Counted from the stretch's first letter, positions 34,681-42,303 are shown. The stretch is DNA of 53,790 nucleotides from Bacteroidaceae bacterium (GCA_017617805.1 JAFZVN010000090.1:1-53790), one strand, 5' to 3'. The notes: generated by a model not told the origin, from the letters alone. Numbers and translations: made by a program.

Positions 34681-34743
34681 AATAACGCTGGGTTATTGGG
34701 AAATAAGCGTTCATTATTGGAAAATAAGGGGCCTCTGCTGGAA
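34681..34743 (+). repeat. Three 21-bp tandem repeats
   Basis: Units start AATAACGCTGGGTTATTGG, AATAAGCGTTCATTATTGG and AATAAGGGGCCTCTGCTGG, each exactly 21 bp. The first two have dyad symmetry (AATAA...TTATT). In the longest local frame they encode a 7-residue repeat (NNAGLLG, NKRSLLE, NKGPLLE). Confidence 0.75.
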
Positions 34744-34749
34744 ATACAG

Positions 34750-34928
34750 AAAGTAGGAAAGTAAGAAAGTGGACATGAGTGGGTTTGGAGGCGGACATAC
34801 GACATTATATATATAAGTTTCTAATTTAAAATTATAATATTATTAATACGATTATAATTCTTATGTTGTCTTCTTCCTTCTTTCAAAACCCTTAATGTCC
34901 ACTTTCCTACTTTCTTACTTTCCTACCT
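34750..34928. repeat. Inverted repeat built of GGAAAGTA/AGAAAGTA units around an AT-rich core
   Basis: The left arm (about 34750-34783) contains GTAGGAAAGTAAGAAAGT then GGACAT and GGGTTT. The right arm (about 34886-34928), read on the other strand, has the same series with one additional AGGAAAGT unit. The core between the arms (34790-34880) is very AT-rich and shows no gene. Confidence 0.7.
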
Positions 34929-35133
34929 TTTATGAATTATTGGGTATGAAAAGAATGCAATTCGTATAGCTGTAATCGAAAAATATAAGACAATCCTTGT
35001 TTGATACTTTTTAGTTGTCGTGGCAAAAAGACAACCTTTTCTTGACATCGTCAAAAGAATAATAAAAAAACTGGCTCTTCTGCAATTTAGTTGATGCCTT
35101 TAAGAAAAAGTTCTTATCAAGAAAGGAATTTCT
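34929..35133. other. Intergenic stretch without recognised content
   Basis: AT-rich sequence between the inverted repeat and the 21-bp array. Short frames exist on both strands, but they have no signal or family-like pattern. Confidence 0.5.
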
Positions 35134-35217
35134 TGTTTCTGTACTGAGTACATGTGTTTCCGCACTGAAAACACATGTTTTCGGGCTGAGAACATAAGTT
35201 TCTGCACTGGAAACATA
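35134..35217. repeat. Four 21-bp tandem repeats with dyad symmetry
   Basis: Units at 35134, 35155, 35176 and 35197; consensus TGTTTCnGCACTGAAAACATA, with TGTTT and AAACA as inverted halves in the best copies. No spacers separate them, so it is not a CRISPR array. In one minus-strand frame they give a heptapeptide-type repeat (ETYVLSP, KTCVFSA, ETHVLST). Confidence 0.8.
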
Positions 35218-35359
35218 AAATATCCAAGCAAGAAAAAAGAAAAGACGCATATACTTTCAACAAAATTGAAGAAGAGCCAAAAAACTCCAGGAAAAACTTG
35301 GTGGAGCGTCTTTGATGTAAAGAGAGTCCTGCCAGTAGCTATAAAAAATCGATGAAAGT

Positions 35360-35390
35360 TTTGTCATTTCCCAAATATGTGCTACCTTTG
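35360..35390 (+). promoter_or_regulatory. Promoter of the 6S-like RNA
   Basis: TTTG (35360-35363), a 19-bp spacer and TACCTTTG (35383-35390), a full consensus match. Transcription should start close to 35396. Confidence 0.85.
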
Positions 35391-35395
35391 CAACG

Positions 35396-35578
35396 TGTTT
35401 TGCATGAAACACATTTCAGATTGCTCAATCTCTGACACGAAACTGCTACCTCGACAAGAGATGAATCGAGCAAACAAATATACATTGAAGCTGCGCTTTA
35501 AGCGTAGACTTCATCATTGTATATTTGGGGCTGTAGCAGGCCTGTGTCAGAGCGTGGTGAGCCTACGCTTTCTATTTA
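35396..35578 (+). ncRNA. ssrS: Structured RNA of about 180 nt, candidate 6S RNA
   Basis: Nested perfect helices are seen: GCTCA/TGAGC (35423-35427 with 35558-35562), CTCTGACAC/GTGTCAGAG (35430-35438 with 35544-35552), CTGCTAC/GTAGCAG (35443-35449 with 35533-35539); then an asymmetric bubble (25 nt on the 5' side holding a CTCGA/TCGAG hairpin, 5 nt GGGCT on the 3' side); then CAAATATACA/TGTATATTTG (35475-35484 with 35518-35527), GAAG/CTTC and an apical CGCT/AGCG. The 3' strand next to the bubble contains TATATTTG, a -7 box in the orientation 6S RNA uses to mimic an open promoter. An AGCGT...ACGCT hairpin with a T-rich tail can end the transcript. Length and layout fit 6S RNA; identity needs a covariance search. 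Confidence 0.6.
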
Positions 35579-35647
35579 ACTCCAAAATGCAGCGCTGTCA
35601 TCATCTAAAAAAGAACTAACTGACTATAACAATACATCAATCAGTAT

Positions 35648-36184
35648 ATGGATTTGAACACCAATCATTGGAGCGTTGGCGAGGTTGCCACCCTCCCAAG
35701 AACGGAAAGACCGCTGAAAAAGAACGGGTTGAGTGCGTACGGACACTATATTGGTTCGCGCTACATCTGCATCCGTGAGGCATCGGAAGGCCAGTACGGC
35801 ATTTTGGTGAAGGTGCTGGGTAAAGTGCCAGCGGAGTATGTCCAAGTGGTGGGTGGAGAACCTTTCTGTAAAGATGCGAGGGATGAACTTTTCACAAGCA
35901 CCCGTTATCTGTGTTACCAGTTCCCGATGCTGCAAGAACTGAAGGAGGCGCTCGACATCATCCGCAGCAACCCAACCCTCATTCCTGTCTTCGAGAAGGC
36001 GTCGATGCACATCAATCCCAAATCCACATTCTGGGTGCGCGAAACAGCCAGCCAGTTTCTCATCCTGAAGAAACCGCAAATCTACGATGCGCTCAAGGAC
36101 GTGCTTAGTCCTGCATCCAACGAATCCGCACACTATCGCCTTTCAATTGTCCATTACAACAAATCAGAATTGATTTTTTCCTAA
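35648..36184 (+). CDS. Conserved hypothetical protein, Bacteroidetes type
   Basis: 178 residues with no signal peptide or membrane segment. The N-terminal half looks like a small beta-rich domain (WSVGEVATLPRTERPLKK, YGHYIGSRYICIREASEGQ, YGILVKVLGKVPAEYVQVV); the C-terminal half is mixed (FWVRETASQFLILKKPQIYD, SAHYRLSIVHYNKSELIF). Codon use and the absence of stops support a real gene. I do not know a function. The gene lies 70 bp after the structured RNA and overlaps tail-to-tail by 21 bp with the acyltransferase gene. Confidence 0.7.
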   Translation: MDLNTNHWSVGEVATLPRTERPLKKNGLSAYGHYIGSRYICIREASEGQYGILVKVLGKVPAEYVQVVGGEPFCKDARDELFTSTRYLCYQFPMLQELKEALDIIRSNPTLIPVFEKASMHINPKSTFWVRETASQFLILKKPQIYDALKDVLSPASNESAHYRLSIVHYNKSELIFS

Positions 36185-37207
36185 TATTAACTGGGGTGCC
36201 AAATTCCCCAATTCAACAATTTTTATAAGTAAGACGGATCCCAAGGTAGTTAACACAAAAACCGTCAAAACACTTAACTCGTGATTCCACTCGAAAAGGA
36301 CTACCCAGTCCCGGACAACACCTATAATAAATGACAAGTGTAATGCATATATACCAAGCGTCATGGTTCCTAAAGAAGTAATAGACTTCAACATCCAATC
36401 ATCTCTTTCTTGTTTCACAAACTTTAAAGACGCTGCTATCATCATAAAGATACCCGCAAAAGCCGTGATATAATAATACGCCACTCTAACAATCAAATTT
36501 GGATTTGCGATAAATGTTGGTTTGTGGCCAAATTCCCAAAATGAAGCCAGTAGAAACCATATTATCATTAGGAACATCCATGATTTCTTCAACAAATCTA
36601 TGAATCTTTCATAGTAAATCTTTGTTATCAAACCTGACATGTAGAAGACGGAATGTAGAGCAATAAGGGGTGTTCCACAATCAAAATTAATATCTTCATT
36701 ATTACTAAGTTTAATCGAGACAATGGAACATGCAAAAAATAGAAAAAGACCAGAAACTAGCAATATGATAGTTTGCCATTTCTGAGTTGTTATATCATTC
36801 TCAGATATGCCTCTTCCTATTCTCTGAGTTGTCAAACGAACAATCGTGAAATAGGTCGATATTATGAACAATACATATAAAAACCAAAGACCACTATCTG
36901 GATTCTTCAAAAGACGCAAAAAGCTATTAATTTCGAATTTCCCTTCAAAAAGCAATGATGCTATAAGTGGGCAAATGAAAAAAGGTGGTAATAGTTGATA
37001 TGCCCGTTTTTTTATGTTATCCCAAGATACATATATCTTATAACTGACAAAGCCACTAATAAACATGAAAAGAGGCATATGAAAGCTATAGATGTAATTA
37101 AAGAGCCTGTTATGAAATGCCACCTCATTTCCATATAGATATTGAATGGAATGCCCCAATACCACCAACAATATTGCAATGCCTTTTAAGCAATCAATAT
37201 TTTTCAT
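36164..37207 (-). CDS. Acyltransferase 3 family membrane protein
   Basis: 347 residues from the ATG at 37207 (MKNIDCLKGIAILLVVLGHS); an in-frame Met at 37222 is less likely. The conserved His lies in VLGHS of the first membrane helix, followed by FHMPLFMFISGF. About ten hydrophobic segments are visible. Members move acetyl or other acyl groups onto extracytoplasmic sugars. The base composition is much more AT-rich than that of the neighbouring recF, suggesting recent acquisition. It overlaps the convergent gene by 21 bp. Confidence 0.9.
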   Translation of the reverse strand: MKNIDCLKGIAILLVVLGHSIQYLYGNEVAFHNRLFNYIYSFHMPLFMFISGFVSYKIYVSWDNIKKRAYQLLPPFFICPLIASLLFEGKFEINSFLRLLKNPDSGLWFLYVLFIISTYFTIVRLTTQRIGRGISENDITTQKWQTIILLVSGLFLFFACSIVSIKLSNNEDINFDCGTPLIALHSVFYMSGLITKIYYERFIDLLKKSWMFLMIIWFLLASFWEFGHKPTFIANPNLIVRVAYYYITAFAGIFMMIAASLKFVKQERDDWMLKSITSLGTMTLGIYALHLSFIIGVVRDWVVLFEWNHELSVLTVFVLTTLGSVLLIKIVELGNLAPQLILGKNQF

Positions 37208-37255
37208 GCGGTCCTTTACCATATGTTAGTATGCAATTATTTATTGTTTCAGATA

Positions 37256-37263
37256 CAAAGATA
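37256..37263 (-). promoter_or_regulatory. -7 promoter box of the acyltransferase gene
   Basis: TATCTTTG on the minus strand, 48 bp upstream of the ATG at 37207. No convincing -33 element. Confidence 0.5.
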
Positions 37264-37409
37264 GATCCTTTCCCCGAAACCTCAAAACAAACAATCCACA
37301 AAATAAGGATTAGAGCCAATTATTGCCAATTATGATTTGGATGGAAACAATTCTGCCCCCTTTTTTGAGAAAACTTGGGGAAGAAGATGGAAGGAAGGGA
37401 AAATCTTCG

Positions 37410-37417
37410 TACCTTTG
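37410..37417 (+). promoter_or_regulatory. -7 box immediately upstream of the recF start codon
   Basis: TACCTTTG ends only 5 bp before the ATG at 37423. If active, transcription would begin at or next to the start codon, giving a leaderless mRNA. No TTG is present at the right -33 distance. Confidence 0.45.
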
Positions 37418-37422
37418 TGGCC

Positions 37423-38514
37423 ATGATTCTGAAAAGGCTGACCATACTGAACTACCGCAACATCGCGACGGCGGAACTGGAGTTCTCGCCCAAGGTGAAC
37501 TGCTTCGTCGGACACAACGGCGAGGGCAAGACGAATGTGCTCGACGCCATCTACTTCCTCTCGCTCACCAAGAGCATGGCGAACTCCATCGACTCGATGA
37601 ACATCCGCCACGGCGAGGAGATGATGATGGTACAGGGCATCTACGACCTGAACGGCACGGAGGAGGAAATCTCCATCGGCATGAAGGCGCATCAGAAGAA
37701 GCACGTGAAGCGCAACAAGAAGGAATATAAGCGGCTGACCGAACACATCGGCCTGCTGCCCATCATCATCGCCTCGCCCAACGACTCGGACATCATCTCG
37801 GGCGGCAGCGACGAGCGCCGAAGGCTCATGGACATCGTCATCTCGCAATACGACTCGGAATACATGACGGCGCTCGCGGCCTACAACAAGGCCCTGCAAC
37901 AGCGCAACGCGATGCTGAAGGCGGAGGAGGAGCCGAACGAGGAGATCATCAGCATCTATGAGGCGATGATGGCGGAGAACGGCGAGCGCATCTACCGGAA
38001 GAGGCAGGCGTTTGTGGAGGAGTTTATCCCCGTGTTCCAACGCTTCTACAGCCTCATCTCGGGCGGCGACGAGAAGGTGTCGCTCCACTACACGAGCCAT
38101 GGACAGCGCGGTCCGCTGCTCGACACGATCCGCGCCGGCCGTCAGAAGGACCGCATCATGGGCTACTCGCTCCACGGCATCCACAAGGACGAGCTGGAGA
38201 TGTCGCTCGGCGGCTATCCCATCAAGCGGGAAGGCTCGCAGGGACAGAACAAGACCTACATCATCTCGCTGAAGCTGGCACAGTTCGACTTCCTGAAGCG
38301 GACGGGCAGCCAGACCACTCCCCTACTCCTGCTGGATGACATCTTCGACAAGCTCGATGCCCAGCGCGTGGAGCAGATTGTCAACCTGGTCTCCGGCGAT
38401 GCCTTCGGCCAGATCTTCATCACCGACACCAACCGCGAGCACCTCGACAAGATACTGGAGCGCTCGCAAGGAAACTATAAGATATTCCAGGTGGAAGGAG
38501 GAGAGGTGAGGTGA
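37423..38514 (+). CDS. recF: DNA replication and repair protein RecF
   Basis: 363 residues from MILKRLTILNYRNIA at 37423; the frame is open from 37375, but the upstream part holds a promoter box and is not family-like. Walker A is GHNGEGKT (residues 30-37), the ABC signature region is QGQNKTYIISLKLAQF, and Walker B is LLLLDDIFDKLD. RecF loads RecA at gaps with RecO and RecR. The gene is markedly more GC-rich than its surroundings. A DUF721 gene follows after a heptad-repeat spacer. Confidence 0.94.
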   Translation: MILKRLTILNYRNIATAELEFSPKVNCFVGHNGEGKTNVLDAIYFLSLTKSMANSIDSMNIRHGEEMMMVQGIYDLNGTEEEISIGMKAHQKKHVKRNKKEYKRLTEHIGLLPIIIASPNDSDIISGGSDERRRLMDIVISQYDSEYMTALAAYNKALQQRNAMLKAEEEPNEEIISIYEAMMAENGERIYRKRQAFVEEFIPVFQRFYSLISGGDEKVSLHYTSHGQRGPLLDTIRAGRQKDRIMGYSLHGIHKDELEMSLGGYPIKREGSQGQNKTYIISLKLAQFDFLKRTGSQTTPLLLLDDIFDKLDAQRVEQIVNLVSGDAFGQIFITDTNREHLDKILERSQGNYKIFQVEGGEVR

Positions 38515-38566
38515 GAGTTGAGGGTTGAGAGTTGAGGGTTGAGAGTTGAGAGTTTAGAGTTAAGGT
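38513..38566 (+). repeat. Heptanucleotide array in the recF-DUF721 gap
   Basis: Units in the transcribed sense: GAGAGTT, GAGGGTT, GAGAGTT, GAGGGTT, GAGAGTT, GAGAGTT, TAGAGTT, then a degenerate copy. The array fills the entire 58-bp gap. Confidence 0.85.
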
Positions 38567-38572
38567 TAAAAC

Positions 38573-38863
38573 ATGAGAAGAAGTAACAGCGAACGAATAG
38601 ACGACGTCATCCGACAGTTCATGCGCATCAACGGCATTGAAACTCCCTACAATCAATACCGCTTGATTCAGGCATGGCCCATCGTCATGGGACCCCTCAT
38701 CCAGAGCTATACCGCCAACATCTTCATCAAGAACCAGACGCTCCACGTACAAATCACTTCACCCGCCGTGAAGCAAAACCTGATGATGGAGCATCGTGCC
38801 CTGGCCCGCAAACTGAACGAATATGTCGGCGCCCAAGTGATTGAGGATGTGCGATGCTATTAA
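38573..38863 (+). CDS. DUF721 (DciA-like) protein
   Basis: 96 residues. The pattern IDDVIRQFMRINGIETPYNQYR, LIQAWPIVMGPLIQSYT, then IKNQTLHVQITSPAVKQNLMM is typical of the DUF721/DciA KH-like domain. DciA proteins help load the replicative helicase; short Bacteroidetes members lie next to recF, consistent with a replication or repair role. The start follows the heptad array directly. Confidence 0.85.
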   Translation: MRRSNSERIDDVIRQFMRINGIETPYNQYRLIQAWPIVMGPLIQSYTANIFIKNQTLHVQITSPAVKQNLMMEHRALARKLNEYVGAQVIEDVRCY

Positions 38864-38881
38864 AGGGAAGTTAAAGAAAAG

Positions 38882-38913
38882 AAAAAGAGCAGCCTATTTG
38901 TGCTGCTCTTTTT
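38882..38913. terminator. Bidirectional terminator between DUF721 gene and CNNM gene
   Basis: AAAAAGAGCAGC pairs perfectly with GCTGCTCTTTTT around an 8-nt loop. One arm encodes the last residues (EQHK) of the convergent CNNM-type protein, whose stop is in the loop region. Confidence 0.9.
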
Positions 38914-39970
38914 GCATCTGTTTCCATTGCGCTTTCGCGAGTTCCTGCATATCGACCACCTCGTCTTTCTCATCGACAATCTCGAAGCCAAGCATGGTCT
39001 CGATGACATCCTCGAGCGTGACGATGCCTCGCAAGGTGCCATACTCGTCGATGATGATGGAGATGTGCTCCTTCTTCTCGAGCAACTTCTCCCAGATGGT
39101 GGAGACGTCCTCATCCTCGGAGAAAGAAAGGATGGGTCGTGCCAACTCGCCCAAACGGGTCTCGAACTTGTCCTCGGCCAAACGCTCCAGAATCTCCTGA
39201 CGAAGCACATAGCCCGTGATGTAGTCGCTCTCCTCGCCCTTATAGACAGGGATGCGCGAGAAGTTCTTGTATTCCTCGTCGTGATAGAACTCGCGCAGGG
39301 TCATCTCCTCTTCGGCCATCGCTACCACCACGCTGGGCGTCATGATCTCGTGAGCCGCCACACTGTCGAGCTTCAGCAGGTTCTGAATCATGCGGTTCTC
39401 CTTCTTCTCGAGGACTCCCTCCTCTGTGCCCACCGACACCAATGCCGCCACCTCGTCGCGGGTGACAGACTCCTGGGCCGCATTGCCCAATCCGTGGGTG
39501 AGCTTCTCTAAGATGACCACCACCACATACGTTATTATTATATATATGTGTATGATGTTGCTGGCTGGCAAGGCGAGTTTGCGCCAATAAGTCGAGCCGA
39601 TGGTCTTCGGAACAATCTCGGAGAACACCAAAATGAGGAAGGTGAACAATCCCGACACGATGCCGACGAACAAGCTCGTCTGGTCGGAAGTGCCAAAATG
39701 GGAAGAGGCATAACTCGCCGCCGTCGAACCGACCAGCGACGCTCCGACGGTGTTCGCAATCGTGTTGACCACAAGAATGGCAGAGATAGGACGATCGATA
39801 TTCGTCTTATACTGCTTGAGACGCTCCCAGCCTTTGGCACCTTGCGCCTCGAGCGTGGTCACGTATGACATAGGGGTAGAAAGAATTGTTGCTTCAAGCA
39901 CCGAACATAGTGCCGAAATGATTAACGACAGCAACATGTAGGTAATCAATAGGCTTATCTGCGAGTCCAT
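38894..39970 (-). CDS. CNNM/CorC-type (DUF21 plus CBS) membrane transporter-like protein
   Basis: 358 residues. A DUF21 domain with four hydrophobic segments (residues about 5-165) carries SALCSVLEATILSTPMSYV and FSEIVPKTIGSTYWRKLA. Two CBS domains follow (about 205-325): VAAHEIMTPSVVVAMAEEEM and HISIIIDEYGTLRGIVTLEDVIETMLG. The C-terminal CorC_HlyC domain is missing, so it belongs to the short form. Relatives export Mg or Co ions. It is single on the minus strand, facing DUF721. Confidence 0.9.
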   Translation of the reverse strand: MDSQISLLITYMLLSLIISALCSVLEATILSTPMSYVTTLEAQGAKGWERLKQYKTNIDRPISAILVVNTIANTVGASLVGSTAASYASSHFGTSDQTSLFVGIVSGLFTFLILVFSEIVPKTIGSTYWRKLALPASNIIHIYIIITYVVVVILEKLTHGLGNAAQESVTRDEVAALVSVGTEEGVLEKKENRMIQNLLKLDSVAAHEIMTPSVVVAMAEEEMTLREFYHDEEYKNFSRIPVYKGEESDYITGYVLRQEILERLAEDKFETRLGELARPILSFSEDEDVSTIWEKLLEKKEHISIIIDEYGTLRGIVTLEDVIETMLGFEIVDEKDEVVDMQELAKAQWKQMQKEQHK

Positions 39971-40025
39971 ACGCTCCTACCAATTAAAGTGTCGTTCATC
40001 GTGTTGTCTGCAACAGAATTTATAA

Positions 40026-40045
40026 GGCGGCCACTGTTTTCCGCC
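40026..40045 (-). terminator. Weak hairpin downstream of upp, possible terminator
   Basis: GGCGG and CCGCC form a 5-bp GC stem on the minus strand, followed by TTAT. The tail is too short to be confident. Confidence 0.3.
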
Positions 40046-40086
40046 GGATAACTATCTGCGTCCATTATGAAGGATATTAGTTAATA

Positions 40087-40749
40087 CTAAAGTTTGTCGC
40101 CATAGGCGAGGTCGCCAGCATCGCCCAAACCAGGCACGATGTAGCAATGCTCATTGAGCTCGGGGTCGATGGCTGCGCACCAAAGCGTCACATTGTCATA
40201 ATCGGCAAAAGACTTCTTGATGTAGTCAACGCCCTTCTGGGCAGCCAGCACACAGCAAAGATGCACGGTGGCTGGAACACCCTTCGTGCAGAAAGCATGG
40301 TACCCCAGTTCGAGGCTTCCACCTGTGGCAAGCATCGGGTCAGCGATGATGAGGGTTTTGTTCGTCAAATCGGGCGAAGCGATGTACTCAATCTTGATGC
40401 CCACATTCTTGCACTCCTTGTCCTTATAATAACGATAGGCGGAGACAAAGCCATTGCCTGCATGGTCGAACACATCCAAGAAGCCCTGATGGAAAGGAAG
40501 GCCTGCACGGAAAATCGTGGTGAGCACCACATCGTCATCCGCCGTAGAAGCTTTCGCCATGGCGAGAGGAGTCTGGATAGCCTTCTCAGAATACTTGAGC
40601 GTTTTGCTAACCTCAAAAGCCATCATCTGACCGATACGCTCCAAATTGTAGCGGAAGCGAGCACGGTCTTTCTGGATGTTCACATCACGCAACTCTGCCA
40701 CATACTGATTGATGACAGTATTCTGCTTTGCAAAATTGATAATTTTCAT
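40087..40749 (-). CDS. upp: Uracil phosphoribosyltransferase
   Basis: 220 residues from MKIINFAKQNTVINQYVAEL at 40749; the frame is open to 40791 but that part overlaps the promoter. The PRPP-binding loop is TLIIADPMLATGGSLELG, and the uracil site is at the C-terminus (CYIVPGLGDAGDLAYGD). It salvages uracil to UMP. Length is normal. It is single on the minus strand. Confidence 0.95.
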   Translation of the reverse strand: MKIINFAKQNTVINQYVAELRDVNIQKDRARFRYNLERIGQMMAFEVSKTLKYSEKAIQTPLAMAKASTADDDVVLTTIFRAGLPFHQGFLDVFDHAGNGFVSAYRYYKDKECKNVGIKIEYIASPDLTNKTLIIADPMLATGGSLELGYHAFCTKGVPATVHLCCVLAAQKGVDYIKKSFADYDNVTLWCAAIDPELNEHCYIVPGLGDAGDLAYGDKL

Positions 40750-40768
40750 GAGTTTCAAAATTTTGATG

Positions 40769-40776
40769 CAAAGATA
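40769..40776 (-). promoter_or_regulatory. -7 promoter box of upp
   Basis: TATCTTTG on the minus strand, 19 bp upstream of the ATG at 40749. Confidence 0.55.
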
Positions 40777-40863
40777 TAGATTATTTTTCACATAATATCA
40801 CAAAAGGGACATCAAAACTGAAAATAAAATGTGAAATATTTTTAAGCTATCCGTTTTTTTACG

Positions 40864-40871
40864 TAACTTTG
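40864..40871 (+). promoter_or_regulatory. -7 promoter box of the initiating sugar-phosphate transferase gene
   Basis: TAACTTTG, 34 bp upstream of the ATG at 40906. The upstream region is T-rich, without a clear TTG. Confidence 0.6.
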
Positions 40872-40905
40872 CACACAGAAATAGCTTTTTTACATACATT
40901 CTTTT

Positions 40906-42303
40906 ATGGGAACAGAAAAGAACCTCCAAATCGGAGTGTTTATTTTGGATATCATTTTACTGGCATTCTTCATGGTGGGATTTCACGCCCTCATGAAGTG
41001 GTTCTCGCCAGAATCGGTTGTAGGTATCCAAAATCTGCCATCGCTGATTATGATGTATGTCCTCAGTTACACGATCAGCTATATCCTGTTCCCCGCACTC
41101 ATCGGATTCAGACTTGTCAGATGGGAAGATGTGTTCCTGCGTGTCTTTTCGACATGTGCGATGATGTTCTTGCTCAATTCCCTCATCATTTTCTTTGTAC
41201 GTCCTGCTATCCCATTTCCCAGAGCCTTTATGGCATACTCCATCATCGCGTATGCCATCTTCCTCCTTATAGTGCGTTTGATTCTCCGGAAAATACTGAT
41301 GTACATCCGTGCAAACAAAGGTAATCTAAAGAAGATTGTCTTGATTGGCAATGAGCCAACTGTTTACCAGCTTTATGACATTCTCAGTACGCCTACCTAT
41401 GGATATGACATCATTGGAACCTTTTATGACGGAGAGTGTACCAATCCGGACATGGCAGGGAAACACATCGGAGGAGTTGGTGACATATACGGATGGCTCA
41501 CGTCCAATCACAAAGTCAATGAAATATACGGCTATTTCCCAAAGGATCAGCATGATACCATCAACATGATCAGCAAATTCTGTGACAATCATCTGATCCG
41601 TTTCTATTACATACCCGCCATCGACGTGTTCAAAGGCAACATGACGTTCAATATGGTAGGAAACATTCCCGTCATTGCACGTCGCGAAGAGCCACTCAGA
41701 CAGACCAAGAATAAAATAGTCAAGAGACTTTTTGACCTTATCATCTCGAGTCTCGTCCTCATCTTGATTTTCCCATGGATTTTCATCGTGGTGGCAATCG
41801 TCCTCAAAATTCAGTCCCCTGGTCCTATCTTCTTCTTGCAGGAACGCACAGGACTGGATGGGAAAATCTTCAAATGCATCAAATTCCGTTCGATGCATGT
41901 GCATGACAATGCTGATACAGTTCAGGGCACCGACGACGATTCTCCAAAGTTCCCCTTCGGTGATTTCATGCGTAAGGCAAACATCAACGAAATCCCCCTG
42001 TTCATCAATGTATTCATTGGCGACATGTCTGTTGTGGGGCCTCGTCCACACATGTTGAAACATACCCAAGAGTATAGTCGTCTGATCAACCGATTCATGG
42101 TTCGTCACTTTGCTAAGCCTGGCATCACAGGATTAGCTCAAGTAACTGGATATCGTGGTGAAACACGTTATATTGACCAAATGGAGGGACGTGTGAAGAA
42201 GGACATCGAGTACATCGAAAACTGGACATTCCTGCTTGACATCAAGATAATTTTGAAGACGATCACCAACATGTTTGGCAAGAATGAAAGGGATGCCAAC
42301 TAA
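40906..42303 (+). CDS. Polyprenyl-phosphate hexose-1-phosphate transferase (initiating enzyme of exopolysaccharide synthesis)
   Basis: 465 residues. Four N-terminal membrane helices (to about residue 130) precede a cytoplasmic nucleotide-binding-like CoA_binding_3 domain (KIVLIGNEPTVYQLYDIL...). A fifth helix at about 270-295 leads to the catalytic bacterial sugar transferase domain: FFLQERTGLDGKIFKCIKFRSM, DMSVVGPRPHM, KPGITGLAQVTGYRGE. The WcaJ/WbaP type starts repeat-unit synthesis on undecaprenyl phosphate. With the nearby Wzi and glycosyltransferase genes it supports a capsule or exopolysaccharide locus. Confidence 0.93.
   Translation: MGTEKNLQIGVFILDIILLAFFMVGFHALMKWFSPESVVGIQNLPSLIMMYVLSYTISYILFPALIGFRLVRWEDVFLRVFSTCAMMFLLNSLIIFFVRPAIPFPRAFMAYSIIAYAIFLLIVRLILRKILMYIRANKGNLKKIVLIGNEPTVYQLYDILSTPTYGYDIIGTFYDGECTNPDMAGKHIGGVGDIYGWLTSNHKVNEIYGYFPKDQHDTINMISKFCDNHLIRFYYIPAIDVFKGNMTFNMVGNIPVIARREEPLRQTKNKIVKRLFDLIISSLVLILIFPWIFIVVAIVLKIQSPGPIFFLQERTGLDGKIFKCIKFRSMHVHDNADTVQGTDDDSPKFPFGDFMRKANINEIPLFINVFIGDMSVVGPRPHMLKHTQEYSRLINRFMVRHFAKPGITGLAQVTGYRGETRYIDQMEGRVKKDIEYIENWTFLLDIKIILKTITNMFGKNERDAN

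Noticed and set aside
34376-34764. Protein gene in the 34.4-34.8 kb stretch (three overlapping open frames)
   Set aside because: The frames start before the promoter or cross the terminator, and none shows a signal, domain or convincing codon pattern.
35134-35217. CRISPR array from regular 21-bp repeats
   Set aside because: The units abut with no unique spacers, there are only four, and no cas genes are nearby.
35396-35411. parS-like site (TGTTTTGCATGAAACA)
   Set aside because: Three mismatches fall in the central CACGTG that ParB needs; the sequence is a simple hairpin at the 5' end of the 6S-like RNA.
35377-35619. 80-codon frame across the structured RNA
   Set aside because: It runs through perfectly paired helices and a terminator-like hairpin, has no family-like pattern, and is better explained by the RNA.
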